Positions 1 to 11,106 are shown, counted from the first letter of the stretch. The stretch: 64,000 nt of DNA from Cloeon dipterum (GCF_949628265.1 NC_088788.1:9176001-9240000), one strand, 5' to 3'. The notes: generated by a model not told the origin, from the sequence alone. Numbers and translations are program-made.

Positions 1-273
1 AAAAATGAGGTCGATAATATAATTACCTCCTTAAGCGTTGGATAGAGTTGAGGACGAAATGTTTCGTCCTGTGTGCTCGACTGATGGTGTGGAAGTGGGC
101 ACAAATTGAAAGTGACCCTGACCACGACACCTCCTATATACCTGCTGCAACAATCAGAGTAGGGTGGGTTTAGGGAGAATAGAGCAGTAGCCGTGAGAGG
201 GGTAAAAATTCCTGTCTTTAAAAATGGCGGTGTCCAGTTGGTTGCATAAAATATTATGCTCTTCTCGGCGGTC
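1..273 (+). repeat. E15 element, right part, cut by window edge
   Basis: Matches the right-hand part of the complete E15 copy at 12478-13134 and ends in the same 15-bp terminus CTCTTCTCGGCGGTC (259-273). The left end lies outside the window. As in the other units, B begins three bases after this end. No coding potential was seen. Confidence 0.7.
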
Positions 274-275
274 CC

Positions 276-2185
276 CATTATTTTAGCGTAAAAGTTTTTC
301 CTAAAAAATTATAACTTTAACAAATCCCTGCCAGGATAAGAGCTGTATTAATTAATAAGTTTTCGTTTAATTTAACATGGATGTCGGAATGGTTAGCAAT
401 ACCGACTGTTGATTATTATTTTTATGAGAAAAATGATGACCGGATAACGAAAAGAGTTCGAATCATCCATTTTTTAGCTTTAAAAAACATGGTCAACGCC
501 TTGATGCATTGTATGTGGTCGCGAAGGTTTCAGGCCGCACACAACCGCTTTCTAAAATTCCACACCCCTTCGTTTTTGTCCATTAGAAGAAAAAATAAAC
601 TCACAGAAAAAAAATCAATGCATATTTTTGATATATTTTTCATGAATATCAATTTTCAGGTTGTTATCGTGCCCAAGTGGACATCTAAAGTGGAAACCTT
701 GTGCGACTGGACGTCCGCTAGGAAGCAGAACCAAGTAAAAAGGATTTCACAACTCCAGCAGTGTACCACTGCAGAGTTTGACAAGAGATTTTTTATCAGA
801 GCAAAACATTAAAAAGAAATATGCGCCACCTCGATCCGAAAAAAGGTAAGAGCTATCAATTTCAGGAAAATCTATAAAAGTAGTATTTATAGGCTGGTCC
901 TTTTCTGGACGATTGCGAACTTCCTCTAATGAGGATCTTTGTTTGAACGGAGGTCCCAACTTTTTTACGCATCAAATTTTTTACCTCGGATTTTTTAACT
1001 GTTAATATTTTTTATCGAGTTGCGGAGAGGAAAAAATTTTGAAAGATGAATTATATAAAATCCAACAAGATACAGTCCCAATCGGTCGGGAAACTTTTTG
1101 GCCTATTAATTAATGACCTGAGAGGTTCCATGACGAGGCATGCACCCCTAAGTTGCTGAACTTCAACCCCCAAGAAAAAAAAACAAAAAATGTAGCATCT
1201 TACAGTTAGGGGTGGAGGGTAAACACCCCTAAACCTTTCAGCTGGTCAGGGAAGGTCGAGACGAGTCCAACGGTGGGTAGTTTTTTCAATTCTGATGGTT
1301 AGAACCCGAGATTTGAGATGTGTAAAAATGTCAATATTTGAAAAATTTATATTTTCTTTTCGCGCGCCGCTATTTCTTGAGAAGTTTGAAACCAAAACAA
1401 AATGTAAGCACACCACTGGAAAGCTCGTTTATTTTTCTAGGTAATCATATGCATAACATGTGGGTTACATATCAAATTTCGACGTAAATTACCCTTGCCT
1501 ACTACCCCTAAACCGAATTTCGTCCCTCATCTACCCTGAAATTTTAATCAAGCCTAAAAAAATTCACCAGCTCTAATATTTTTCCACACATTAATATTTT
1601 AGTTTAATTATGTATGTGAATTTTGTTCTTTGTATAAATAAACGAACTTGTTTTCAATAAGCGAAGTATTTCATGAATGAAATATTTTCTGCCCCTCGCT
1701 GGGTGGCAAGGCAACAAAAGTTACAATAGGTAGCAAGAAAAATTCAAGCAAAACATGGGTTTTTCTCACTGTCATTCCCTCTGCAAAAGGTCTATCGTGC
1801 GTGATAGACAGCAATAACAGATAAAGAAAAAAGGGGTGAAAATCCGAGGTTTAGGGGGTGTATACATTGCTACCAATATATCAATCACCCTTAAACACAA
1901 AACTAGCTAATCCCAAAGTGGTCGTAAATCAAATTTAATTTCTGTCATCCTCATACCGATTTAACGCGAGTACGCTACTGAGTCGAAAAGCTTTTGTTAT
2001 TGCAACAAGTCTTTTTCCCCAGCCTTCTCTGGAATCAATGTAAGGGATTTTAACTAACTTTTCTTCTCAAAATTTGTATTTTTTGCACTATTAAACCCTG
2101 TCCAAGGACCGGGAACGTAAGGAAATACGTTTTGTTTGTGGCTCTATTTTGGTTGGGAATGTGAGATTTTTACGCTAAAATAATG
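276..2185 (+). mobile_element. B element, full-length copy 1
   Basis: Starts with CATTATTTTAGCGTAAAA and ends with the inverted form TTTTACGCTAAAATAATG, which are the termini of a DNA-transposon-like unit of about 1.9 kb. The second full copy is 13137-15043, nearly identical. The segment from about 1142 to the end is absent from the shorter B copies, which switch to the C element right after the motif GAGGTTCCATGACGAGGCA. No transposase is visible, so it is probably non-autonomous. Positions about 1330-1500 recur inverted near 30215-30330. Confidence 0.6.
381..812 (+). pseudogene. Open frame in B, possible relic exon of an unrecognised protein
   Basis: A 143-codon open frame. Its last third follows a splice-acceptor-like TTTTCAG at 652-658 and reads like protein (VVIVPKW, then CDWTSARK, then a Lys/Gln/Arg-rich stretch). 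A donor-like GTAAG follows at about 845. An in-frame TAA sits before that donor at the equivalent place in every full-frame copy (for example 13353-13676), so if this was an internal exon it was already broken before the copies spread. Copies 2 and 3 of the short B form lack 16 bases inside it and are frameshifted. The region before the acceptor looks intronic. The VP-x-W pattern resembles N-terminal domains of some BEN/DUF4806-type insect proteins, but that is only an impression. Confidence 0.25.
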
Positions 2186-2203
2186 CATTATTTTAGCGTA
2201 AAA
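2168..2203. repeat. Perfect 36-bp palindrome at a B-B junction
   Basis: The right terminus of the first B copy abuts the left terminus of the next one with no spacer, centred on AATGCATT between 2185 and 2186. The same junction in unit 2 (15024-15063) is a 40-bp perfect palindrome. The four extra bases there show that unit 1 has lost pairing at one position through a C to T change. Confidence 0.85.
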
Positions 2204-3015
2204 GTTTTTCCTAAAAAAATTATAACTTTAACAAATCCCTGCCAGGATAAGAGTTGTATTAATTAATAGGTTTTCGTTTAATTTAACATGGATTTCGGAA
2301 GGGTTAGCAATACCGACTGTTGATTATTATTTTTATGAGAAAAATGATGACCGGATAACGAAAAGAGTTCGAATCATCCATTTTTTAGCTTTAAAAACAT
2401 GGTCAACGCCTTGATGCATTGTATGTGGTCGCGAAGGTTTCAGGCCGCACACAACCGCTTTCTAAAATTCCACACCCCTTCGTTTCTGTCCATTAGAAGA
2501 AAAAATAAACTCACAGAAAAAAAATCAATGCATAATTTTGATGTATTTTTCATGAATATCAATTTTCAGGTTGTTATCGTGCCCAAGTGGAAACCTTGTG
2601 CGACTGGACGTCCGCTAGGAAGAAGAACCAAGTAAAAAGGATTTCACAACTCCAGCAGTGTACCAGTGCAGAGTTTGACGAGAGATTTTTTAGCAGAGCA
2701 TAACATTAAAAAGAAATGCGCCACCTCGATCCGAAAAAAGGTAAGAGATATCAATTTCAGGAAAATCTATAAAAGTAGCATTTATAGGCTGGTCCTTTTC
2801 TGGACGATTGTGAACTTCCTCTAATGAGGATCTTTGTTTGAACGGAGGTCCCAACTTTTTTACGCATCAAATTTTTTACCTCGGATTTTTTAACTGTTAA
2901 TATTTTTTATCGAGTTGCGGAGAGGGAAAAATTTTGAAAGATGAATTATATAAAATCCAACAAGATACAGTCCCAATCTGTCGGGAAACATTTTGGCCTA
3001 ATATTAATTACTGAC
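2186..3015 (+). mobile_element. B element, short form, unit 1
   Basis: Repeats the first ~830 bases of the full B element, then passes directly into the C element at 3016. It contains a shortened, frameshifted version of the B open frame (2399-2635). Equivalent short forms are 15044-15870, 25761-26553 and 41870-42560. Confidence 0.65.
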
Positions 3016-3395
3016 CTGAGAGGTTCCATGACGAGGCACCCGTAGTTCATCGTGCAAAATTTTCGCTGCCGGGGCAGGATTGTTCCCTAGTGACGCAACC
3101 CGGACCCACTTTTACCCGCTTTTTTAATCATCTCATTGCTTGAGCGCTCCTGGACCCGATATTCAGGGCCCGAGTGCGCCAGCCCACGGTGTCAAAATGA
3201 AAAACAATTAAAATTTTCTTTTCAGAGCATTTTAATATCAGCAGTATTTTGTATTGCATTTTTAATTTTTTATGTATTCTGCAAAGAAAATAAAAATCTG
3301 ACTGTCGAAGAAATTTTTTACACTCCGATCCTCGCAACAGTACATTTTTTTAAATTCTCATTTTCTGCCTCAATTTATTTAATTTTCATTTGCAG

Positions 3396-4803
3396 AATTC
3401 AGAATGGTCATCCTCAAAACGGAGGAAAAAATTGGGTGAATCAGCCACAATCATATTCCTCCATTCCCGAGGAGCATACTCCCATGCTCCATGTTGGCAG
3501 GTAACAGCCATAATTATTAAATTTCCCTACAAAGAGAGCCTCTTTGAATAGCTTCATAGGCAGCAATTGATAATAAATGGCATTATTCAATTGCCAATTG
3601 CAGCAGCAAGCAGACCTTTGGTGGAAAGGATCGATCCAAAAATGATCGGGTTACGCCAAGAACGTACCTTCGCAACACCGGAACTCCTTCAACCAGGTAA
3701 GGAAATAAATTTTAAAAAATACGTTACATGAAAGGAATTACAATTATTTAATAAATATGGCCGAATATACAATAAATTGTGAACCGACTGTGCTCAAAAA
3801 TCGAGTCATTTAATTTATTTCATAGGAATGAACAATTATATTATTTATATTCCATTTGCAAAATTAGATTAAAAACTTTAGGAATAGCAATAAAGATTTT
3901 TTTTTGTATTAGACGTTAAAAATTAGTACACGTGATAGAACGAGATTTTTAATATTTACAACAGAATCTTTTAAGATCAGGGCAATAACAGTGAATTAAA
4001 TCAGTTGATTTTATCACATTAACATGGAAGTATCAAATAAGTTAAAATTGTAAATTTACACTTTTGTCAAGTAAAACGGTTCATCAAGTTCTTTATCGGT
4101 GTGAAATTTTTAAACATTTATCCATGTTATTTCTTAGATGTGTCTCACAACCTTAAAAAACAGCAATAATTTGTTAAATATTTTTGTATTCACAGCGTTC
4201 TCAAACGATCTGCCTATCAAAGAGGACAATCGGCACAAATGACTCTTCTGGATCTACAGAGGAGCCTCCATGAGAGATACGAATACAACTTCGACCCTGT
4301 TGTCTGCGGTCTAATGATACGTAAGGTGGTGTGAACATTTTGAAATTTTGTGGCGTATAATTACATTCCTTGTATTTGTTTCCAGATTTGAATCACCCGA
4401 AAAGCCAGGATGTGTCCGAGGAAACTATCAGCTTGGAAGAATACAAAGTATTGCTGCCCCTTTTGGACCAATGGATTGCGAAATTTCTCGAATACGCCCT
4501 TGTCATGGATGGCAAAGATTTTATCGAAGGAAAAACGGAAGCGTTTTCCACTGTTTTTCAGAAAGGCTTCCTAATTCTTGCAAAACTGAAACAAGGTAAA
4601 CACTTTCGATTGATCACTTCGTTGATTATTTATTACAACCTCTCCCGATATCGTTAATGTCAATGGACTTTCAAGTTGCTGAAGACTTTGCCAAATTCGC
4701 CTTCGAAAAATTCAAGGAAAAAGAACAAGGAGCTGTATCTCTCAATGGCTTCATCGCAATTTGCCTTTCAATTGTGGTGCCGGTGCTTAAAGACCGTCTT
4801 TGA
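3396..4803 (+). CDS. Unrecognised spliced gene in C element (3' five exons)
   Basis: Five exons fit GT-AG rules with matching phases: 3396-3500, 3604-3696, 4196-4320, 4386-4595 and 4676-4803 (stop TGA 4801-4803), about 219 residues together. The first two are phase 2 at both ends and encode polar Gln/Asn/Ser-rich peptides (IQNGHPQNGG; QQ/KQTFGGKD). The next three encode a more globular acidic/hydrophobic part (LLDLQRSLHERY; LPLLDQWIAKF; FAKFAFEKFKEKEQG). The start exon was not identified; it may lie in the adjoining B sequence. The last residues VLKDRL and the stop lie within the end of a TTAA-bounded MITE, so the present C-terminus is probably acquired. No family is recognised. It could be a gene captured by the transposon, or a decayed host gene that the elements invaded. 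Confidence 0.5.
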
Positions 4804-4860
4804 CGAAGTTATGAGCACATCAATTGATTCTTGAGGGCCGAATTAGGTAAAGTAGATGTT
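4787..4860 (-). repeat. Solo end of TTAA-type MITE1
   Basis: Starts at TTAA (4787-4790), followed by AGACCGTCTTTGAC, and matches the right-hand terminus of the complete MITE at 40053-40445 in inverted orientation. Only about 70 bases of the end are present. It supplies the last codons and stop of the upstream exon. Confidence 0.65.
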
Positions 4861-5210
4861 TTTTAAAGCAGAAAATGACAATTTAAAAAACACTGTTGAG
4901 GAAAATTGCTATCGAGGTGGCAAAAATTTCCTCGACACTAACGTTTTTTCTTTTCCGGAATATGTATTGACTTTGAAAATGCAAATAAAAATGCTTTGAA
5001 AATAAAATTTTAAAATTGTTTTTCTTTTTGACACCATGGACGGGCGCATTTGGGCCCTAAAAATCGGATCCAGGCGCGCTCACGCAATGAGATGATTTAA
5101 AATATCGGGTAAGAGCGGGTCCGGGTTGCGTCACTAGGGAACAATCTTGCCCGCGGGCAGCAAAAATTTGGCACGATGAACTACGGGTGCCTCGTCATGG
5201 AACCTCTCAG

Positions 5211-5945
5211 AACCATTTTGATTACTTCCCTCCATCTCTTTAATAATTATGTTCCTTTTGAATTTATTTGTCTGGATATGACAATGTATGGGGCAAAATA
5301 GCCCTGCAGAACCAGAATAAAGAACACTTTGAAACTAAATAATAACTGAAAGAAAAAACAGCTAAAATCGTTATATCTGATTTTGTACCAAAACAATTAA
5401 ACCATCATTGATGTGCATGGTATTTTTTCAGCTTCCATGACGTGAAAAATTGAAGATAATTTGATTAACGAAACATTTTAAAAAAAAAAAATAGAATCAA
5501 GATGAGTGCAATTGTGCATCTGTCGAATCATTCAAAATGTTTAGCAAACAGGTTATTCCCTTTTTATGCTCTGACCGAGACGTTGCTGTGGAATGCGATT
5601 GCTTTTATTGTTAGCACGTGCTGTTTCGTTCTTCCATAGAGCCATTGAAAAAGTCTTTGAAAAGGTAGATAGAATGCGCATGTTGCTATTTCATTTATTA
5701 TATTGAATAAGATGCGTTTCGCTTCGTGTGTCAGAGCTGATCGTCAGTTATTTATTTTTCTTTTGTTGTATTTAGAGAAAGTACACATAACGACACTTGT
5801 AAACATTTGCCGCACCTGCTACATACATAACAATTTCAATTCTTTATCCTGTTTATCCCACCAACGCTGGAGAAAAATAGGTAAGCTGGAGAACTAAATT
5901 TCAAAGAACTTATTTTTCATGAAATGTGAAAAATAGGAAAAGAGG
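5211..5945 (+). repeat. D block, unit 1
   Basis: About 730 bases always found right after the right end of C (also 18799-19545 and 33933-34685). It contains polar A tracts and short frames only. Its 3' third (around CAGAGCTGATCGTCA) is related to the X repeat at 9528 and 43970. No gene is supported. Confidence 0.6.
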
Positions 5946-5977
5946 TATGCAGGAGGACAGTGGCATATAATTATATT

Positions 5978-7968
5978 GCTGAGCAGTTATTTGCGAGATT
6001 GGAGGTCGATTGGACGCGATTTTTCAGCGTTGAAATTTTTAGATGGCAGTCATATTTGCTTAAAGTGCTTGTTAATAGATGGTGAAATTCCAAATTTGAA
6101 GCTCGGGAATGGGGGCGTTCCCTATTTTTTCGGCATCTCAAAAATACCCGAAAAACGAATTCAGTTAATGAATTCTAAACTGCAACTCTTGACTGCGTTG
6201 AGGTATCACCTTGAAATTTTCACTGCCCAACCTAGTTTTTGATCCTGAACAACTTTTACATTTACAAAAAATTCGCAGGTCGAAGGTCAAGGTCACCTTT
6301 TGCAACCTTTTTTTGAAAATTCAAAATTAAGGGATGATAGCCCCCTACGATATTTTTGGGGTTCAGGGCTGAAATGTAGCCCGTGAAATTCTGCACAAGC
6401 ACACCAAGTTTCATAGGTGCAATCGCGATAGTTTTGCTGCAATTCGAATTTGAAGTTTGAAAACCTGCTCGAGGCCGCTTGACCGCGCATGCACTCAGAG
6501 CGGCGAGTTCGCCTCTCGTTCTTCAAGTTGATGTTTTTCGCATATCACTTGCTTAGAAACACCAATGGGGCCTAGGGTAGACCAAGGAAGTTTCAAATCG
6601 ACCTTCAGGGTCTGTCCCTGACGTGACTCTGAGATAAAAAAATTCGAAAAATTCCAATTTCATCGAACTTGGTGTCTTTTCATAGGTTTTCACCACTGTA
6701 CAGCTCAAATATACAGCCAAAACTGCCGAATGACAATCCTGAAACCTGTTCTTGAAATAATTGCGGTAGCAATTAATCCAGACGTGATGTGAAAAATGGT
6801 CAAAATTTTGAAATCCTAAATTGATGAAAAGATACTTCTATTTTGCACACATGAAGTATATATGTATGTATATAAGTAAATATGTGTTGATAATAAAGGT
6901 TTTATGCTTAATATTATGAAAAAATGTTATTAAATGCAATAGCAAAAAAGCTACTTTAAAAATCTATTTTTTTGTTTTCTCCCTTTTTTAGGTAAAAATT
7001 TTTAAACATGTGATTTATTTTTTATTGGTCTGAATAAATTTTTCAACTTTGTAAAAAAACGATCGTTAAATTTTAACACTCAATATGAACTTCGTGTGTA
7101 CAAAACAGAAGAATCGTTTTAAAAATTAAGATTTCAAAATTTTGACCATTTCTCACATCACGTCTGGATTAATTGCTACCGCAATTATTTCAAGAACAGG
7201 TTTCAGGATTGTCATTCGGCAGTTTTGGCTGTATATTTGAGCTCTACGGTGGTGAAAACCTATGAAAAGACACCAAGTTCGATGAAATTGGAATTTTTCG
7301 AATTTTTTTTATCTCAGGGTCACGTCAGGGACAGACCCTGAAGGTCGATTTGAAACTTCCTTGGTCTACCCTAGGCCCCATTGGTGTTTCTAAGCAAGTG
7401 AAATGCGAAAAACATCAACTTTACGAACGAGAGGCGAACTCGCCGCTCTGAGTGCATGCGCGGTAAAGCGGCCTCGAGCAGGTTTCCAAACTTCAAATTC
7501 GAATTGCAGCTAAAGTATCGCGATTGCACCTATGAAACTTGGTGTACTTGTGTAGAATTTCACGGGCTACATTTCAGCCCTGAACTCCAAAAAAATCGTA
7601 GGGGGCTATCATCCCTTAATTTTGAATTTTCAAAAAAAGGTCGCAAAAGGTGACCTTGACCTTTGACCTGGGATTTTTTTGTAAACGTAAAAGTTGTTCA
7701 GGATCAAAAACTAGGTTGGGCAGTGAAAATTTCAAGGTGATACCTCAACGCAGTCAAGAGTTGCAGTTTAGAATTCATTAACTGAATTCGTTTTTCGGGT
7801 ATTTTTGAGATGCCGAAAAAATAGGGAACGCCCCCATTCCCGAGCTTCAAATTTGGAATTTCACCGTCTATTAACAAGCACTTTAAGCAAATATGACTGC
7901 CATCTAAAAATTTCAACGCTGAAAAATCGCGTCCAATCGACCTCCAATCTCGCAAATAACTGCTCTGC
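5978..7968. mobile_element. Foldback element with ~840-bp inverted arms
   Basis: The left arm 5978-6817 is repeated as a close reverse complement at 7130-7968, separated by about 310 AT-rich bases. The 4-base sequence TATT flanks both sides (5974-5977 and 7969-7972), consistent with a target-site duplication. The outer flanks joined together match the intron before exon 4386-4595 of the C gene, so the element sits in an intron of a partial C copy. Short open frames in the arms are mirror images of each other and not gene-like. Confidence 0.8.
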
Positions 7969-7984
7969 TATTATTTGCTTCCAG

Positions 7985-8196
7985 ATTTGATTCACCCGAC
8001 AAGCCAGGATGTGTCCGAGCAAACTATAAACTTCGAAGAGTGCAAACATTTTTGCCCATTTTGGACAAATGGATTGCGAAATTTCGCGAATTTGCCTTGG
8101 TTAAAAAGGATGACGGAGAACTTGTCGAAGGAGACTCACTAGACTTTACCACTGCCATTCAGCACGGTATCCTAAATCTCGATAGAATGAAACAAG
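7985..8196 (+). pseudogene. Decayed copy of the C-gene exon 4386-4595
   Basis: Acceptor CCAG and donor GTAATG are kept, and the sequence aligns along its length with exon 4386-4595 (shared SQDVSE, then LDKWIAKF, then MKQG). A one-base deletion near 8050 and a three-base gain elsewhere make it 212 instead of 210 bases and shift the frame, so the two halves read in different frames. The next C exon is not found downstream; sequence after 8240 is different. Confidence 0.65.
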
Positions 8197-8343
8197 GTAA
8201 TGACTTTCGATACATCACTTTTTTATTTGACTAATTTTTTCATTCTTCCAATAGCATTTCAGTTAATGGGCGTCGTATTATTAAAAGAGAGGAGGTTCAA
8301 TATTTTTTGAGGAACCATTCTTTCAAGAATACCTTTTATACTT

Positions 8344-8601
8344 TTGTACAATGACCTGCTCTTTTTCAAGAAGAGTCTGTGTGGCCTCACAGATTACAAC
8401 GCAATGGCGCGCATCACCGAGGGCCGCGTGCACCGTGGCGACGACCCGCTGCATCCGCGGCTGCAACAGCCACCAGCGCGCACCGAGCTCGGCCAAAATG
8501 CGTTTGATTATCGTGTCGTTGCGGAGTGGAACGCTGCACCACCCGCCATGAAGGACTGTTCGGCGGCACAGCTTCCAGCAGTGTGCAAGGCATATATGTG
8601 A
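8344..8601 (+). pseudogene. C-terminal tail of a non-LTR retrotransposon reverse transcriptase
   Basis: An 85-codon frame, GC-rich compared with its surroundings, with the tail pattern seen after the reverse transcriptase domain of jockey/CR1/L2-like elements: FDYRVVAEWNAAPPAM followed by the stop near VCKAYM. The polymerase domain is missing upstream, as expected for a 5'-truncated insertion. The match rests on the F-x-x-R-x-x-x-x-WN-x-x-P pattern only. Confidence 0.45.
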
Positions 8602-8608
8602 GTGCGAT

Positions 8609-8884
8609 TTAATAAATTGTCACTCCTCTAGTATAGGCCAATACCGGCTTTGCCCTCCTGGGTAAAGTTTTAACAAGATGTTTGCCAGGTATTCTGCCTT
8701 TTCTCACATGTTTTATGTAAATCTGACGACTTTTTAATAACATGAATGTATTGTGACCAAGTGTGAGAATAAACAAATAAACCTTGAAAGCACTTTGGAT
8801 TTCTGAAGACAGATGCTGTGGGAGATTGTTCCACAAACAGAAACTTTGAACTTGAAAACACTTTTCAGGTACTTTAACACACAA
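8609..8884 (-). pseudogene. Second non-LTR retroelement tail, opposite strand
   Basis: On the minus strand the frame contains FQVQSFCLWNNLPQHL and then SAFKVYLF, the usual ending of non-LTR reverse transcriptases (LWN-x-LP followed by a FK-x-x-L helix). It runs towards the plus-strand tail at 8344-8601, so two truncated insertions meet tail to tail. Upstream on this strand the frame is lost. Confidence 0.4.
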
Positions 8885-9527
8885 ACGGGTCCAGCATCCA
8901 TCTCTACTACTTTAAGCAGCCTCTTAACGTATACATCACCGAAACTTTACTAGAGATGATAATATTTTAACCAAAGCGCGAGGACATTGAGCCAAAAAGA
9001 GGCGATTCGACTGACAAATGTGTTGTGAAGCGAACACCCAAAAAGTGTCTTGAGGACAATTGATTAGACTCTCTATGACAAAAATACTGCCAAAAAAGAT
9101 TTTGTGATTGTAGATAACTTGCACCTGAATGTATTTAAAATGCACTGCCTTATGTAGCAGAACAAGCACCAGCCATTAATTTTCCGGACTTCTGATGCTA
9201 GCGATGTTGCTAAATTAATTTTTACTTCATAAAGAAATTTAAATAAGTCTTATTCCATTTGTCATTTATTGAGATCGAAGCATAGCAATACTAAAACCTG
9301 GAGTTTTTAATTTTACAATTTGTCAGAACCTTCTTTTTTCGAACTCTAATTAATGTTTAAGTATAACAATGGCATGAAATTAAATTCTACGAATCAAGAA
9401 GGCCAAAAACATGCACGATTGTCGTGATCAAGAATGGTTATGCAACGTGCACCACTTTCCTGCTGAACGGCACAGTTTTCCCCTGCTTTTTGACACCTCT
9501 TTATTCCTTCATGAAATTCATGCATCA
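8885..9527. other. Unassigned AT-rich stretch
   Basis: Found only in unit 1. Contains no frame that resembles a protein and no clear repeat partner in the window. It may include more upstream parts of the minus-strand retroelement. Confidence 0.3.
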
Positions 9528-9880
9528 GAGCTGATCGTCAATTCTTCTTTTTCTTTTGTCATACTTAATAGAAAATAAATAAGAACCTGCAAGAGCTGTG
9601 CCACCTGCCACTGGAGAGGAATGCGGAAGCGAGAGGATCTCTACAGAGTTCAAAGAATTCCTTTTAAAGAAATGTAATCAACCTAACAATGTGGAAATGC
9701 GCAGGAGGAGTAAAGCATGAGGGTTAATCCCAAGGGAGTCTCTTTTACAGATGAATGATAGTGAATTTCCCCGCAAAATCCTTTAACACAAACACAGATT
9801 GGGTCCTAAAAATCATGTAGAGTCAAAAAATACATAGGCAGCACTGTAAATTTTCGAGAAAATCGGCCTCAAACTTAGCA
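9528..9880 (+). repeat. X repeat, copy 1
   Basis: Matches 43970-44218 joined to 45883-46020, where the same sequence is split by a hAT-like insertion. It also shares the CAGAGCTGATCGTCA section with block D. Non-coding. Confidence 0.65.
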
Positions 9881-9889
9881 TTGTTTTAA

Positions 9890-11106
9890 ATGACCACATC
9901 CTATTAGGACGTACGGATGTAATAGAAATAAAATAATTGTGCCGTTTAGCATTTGATAATGAATGTAGCAGAAGTTTGACGAGAAGGCAAGATTCGCACA
10001 ATAAAAATGTGTTTGCTTCACAGTCTTTATAACTCCTTTATTTGGACATGTTTTGGTACAGAATATTTCTCTAATTTATTGATTTATGAATTGTTAAATT
10101 TATCCTAACGGTTACAGTTATTTACTATTTTAATGCATTATATTATAATTATTGAATATTCTTATTGTTACAGCCCAGATTTAAGGCATTAATAGTAATA
10201 AAGGCGTTCGAAAGAATATGAGGAATTTTACTTCAAGCATTTCCTCACTCCAAACCAATAGATGAATGTTTGAAAGGCGTTTTATTTTCCTTTCAAGTCA
10301 GTAACATTCCACTTTTTTGTAATGATCCTTAAGGAGCAGGTGGAATGTTCTTTAACAATAAACGAATATTCGCTAGCTAGGAGGTATATTCTTCCTCCTT
10401 TAACCCATTTTAAGAAGCACCTGCATCGCATGAATGCTTCGCTCGTGCCCCGTGAAGTGTATAGGAAGCTAAACGGGAAACTCAAAGAGTACAATACAGA
10501 TGCACCTGCAGCTCCGTTGTATGGCAGCCGAAAACAACTTTTCGGGGTAGCTTGTTTGGGTACAATTGCGGTGTGACAATACATACCATGTACCAGATAG
10601 AGGAATATTTTGGATTCTTCACACCGTGTAGCCCGAAGAGTCCATGTGCACCTATAGGAACAGCACGGAAAATAGGATTTTAATTTGTTTTTTAGCAGCT
10701 GGAATATTTTTGCAAAGGAAAATAAAACCGAAAAGAGACTTTTGGTTTAATGTTACTCTCGATCTGGTTTCGAGGGATTGGCGGTCATTTGAAGTTAAAT
10801 CATTAATTGTCCGCAGGAATAAGTTGGATACTTTTTACTTGAAGAGCACCAAAATAACTCAATATTATCAAATGAAAATGAATATTAAAACCTACCAGTT
10901 TGGTTAGTCTGATGTCATTCTCCTATCTGGCCCTTGTATTAGTTAACCGGTTGGTCGGTGGGGGTGAGCGTGGGCGTGGAGGTGGCTGTGGCTGTGGCGG
11001 TCGTGGTGGCGGTTGCGGTGGCGGTTGCGGTTTCGGTGGCGGTTGCGGTTTCGGTTTCCCAATGCCCCTGTGGAAATCTCAGGCTTAAAAATTATGTTTT
11101 TTCCAA
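9890..11106 (+). repeat. Y block, unit 1
   Basis: Homologous to 22206-23784 and 37369-38180. Unit 1 lacks a piece corresponding to about 22945-23325, and unit 3 lacks about 22383-23130, so the three copies are distinguished by separate deletions. A short inverted repeat around ACATTCCAC/GTGGAATGT occurs near 10305-10350. Open frames are not conserved between copies and are not called. Confidence 0.6.
10951..11060 (+). repeat. GGT/GGC-rich minisatellite
   Basis: An irregular tandem array of GGTGGC and GGTTGCGG-like units. The corresponding arrays in the other units (about 23660-23735 and 38055-38140) differ in length and unit order. It reads as Gly/Cys in one frame only because of the repeat. 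Confidence 0.8.

Larger units (their letters stand above)
3016..5210 (+). mobile_element. C element copy 1, long terminal inverted repeats around spliced exons
   Basis: Both ends carry the inverted sequence CTGAGAGGTTCCATGACGAG. The arms stay recognisably complementary for about 350 bases (3016-3390 and 4862-5210), though imperfectly. Between them lie five well-formed exons of an unrecognised gene. Related elements are 15871-18798, 26554-33932 and a left end at 42561. The outermost ~24 bases of the arm also occur at 1119-1141 inside full B, so the exact boundary with B is unclear. No target duplication or transposase was found. Confidence 0.6.

Noticed and set aside
3136..3504. 122-codon frame at the left end of C
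   Set aside because: Most of it covers the inverted arm and an intron-like pyrimidine-rich stretch; only the part from 3396 fits an exon. The frame occurs in several C copies because the arm does.
6293..7653. Frames of 65-77 codons in the foldback arms
   Set aside because: They are mirror copies in the two arms and show no family signal; they come from the inverted repeat.
10900..11088. Gly/Cys-rich open frame that looks like a structural or antimicrobial peptide
   Set aside because: It is a translation of a GGT/GGC minisatellite; the other two units have different lengths and frames.
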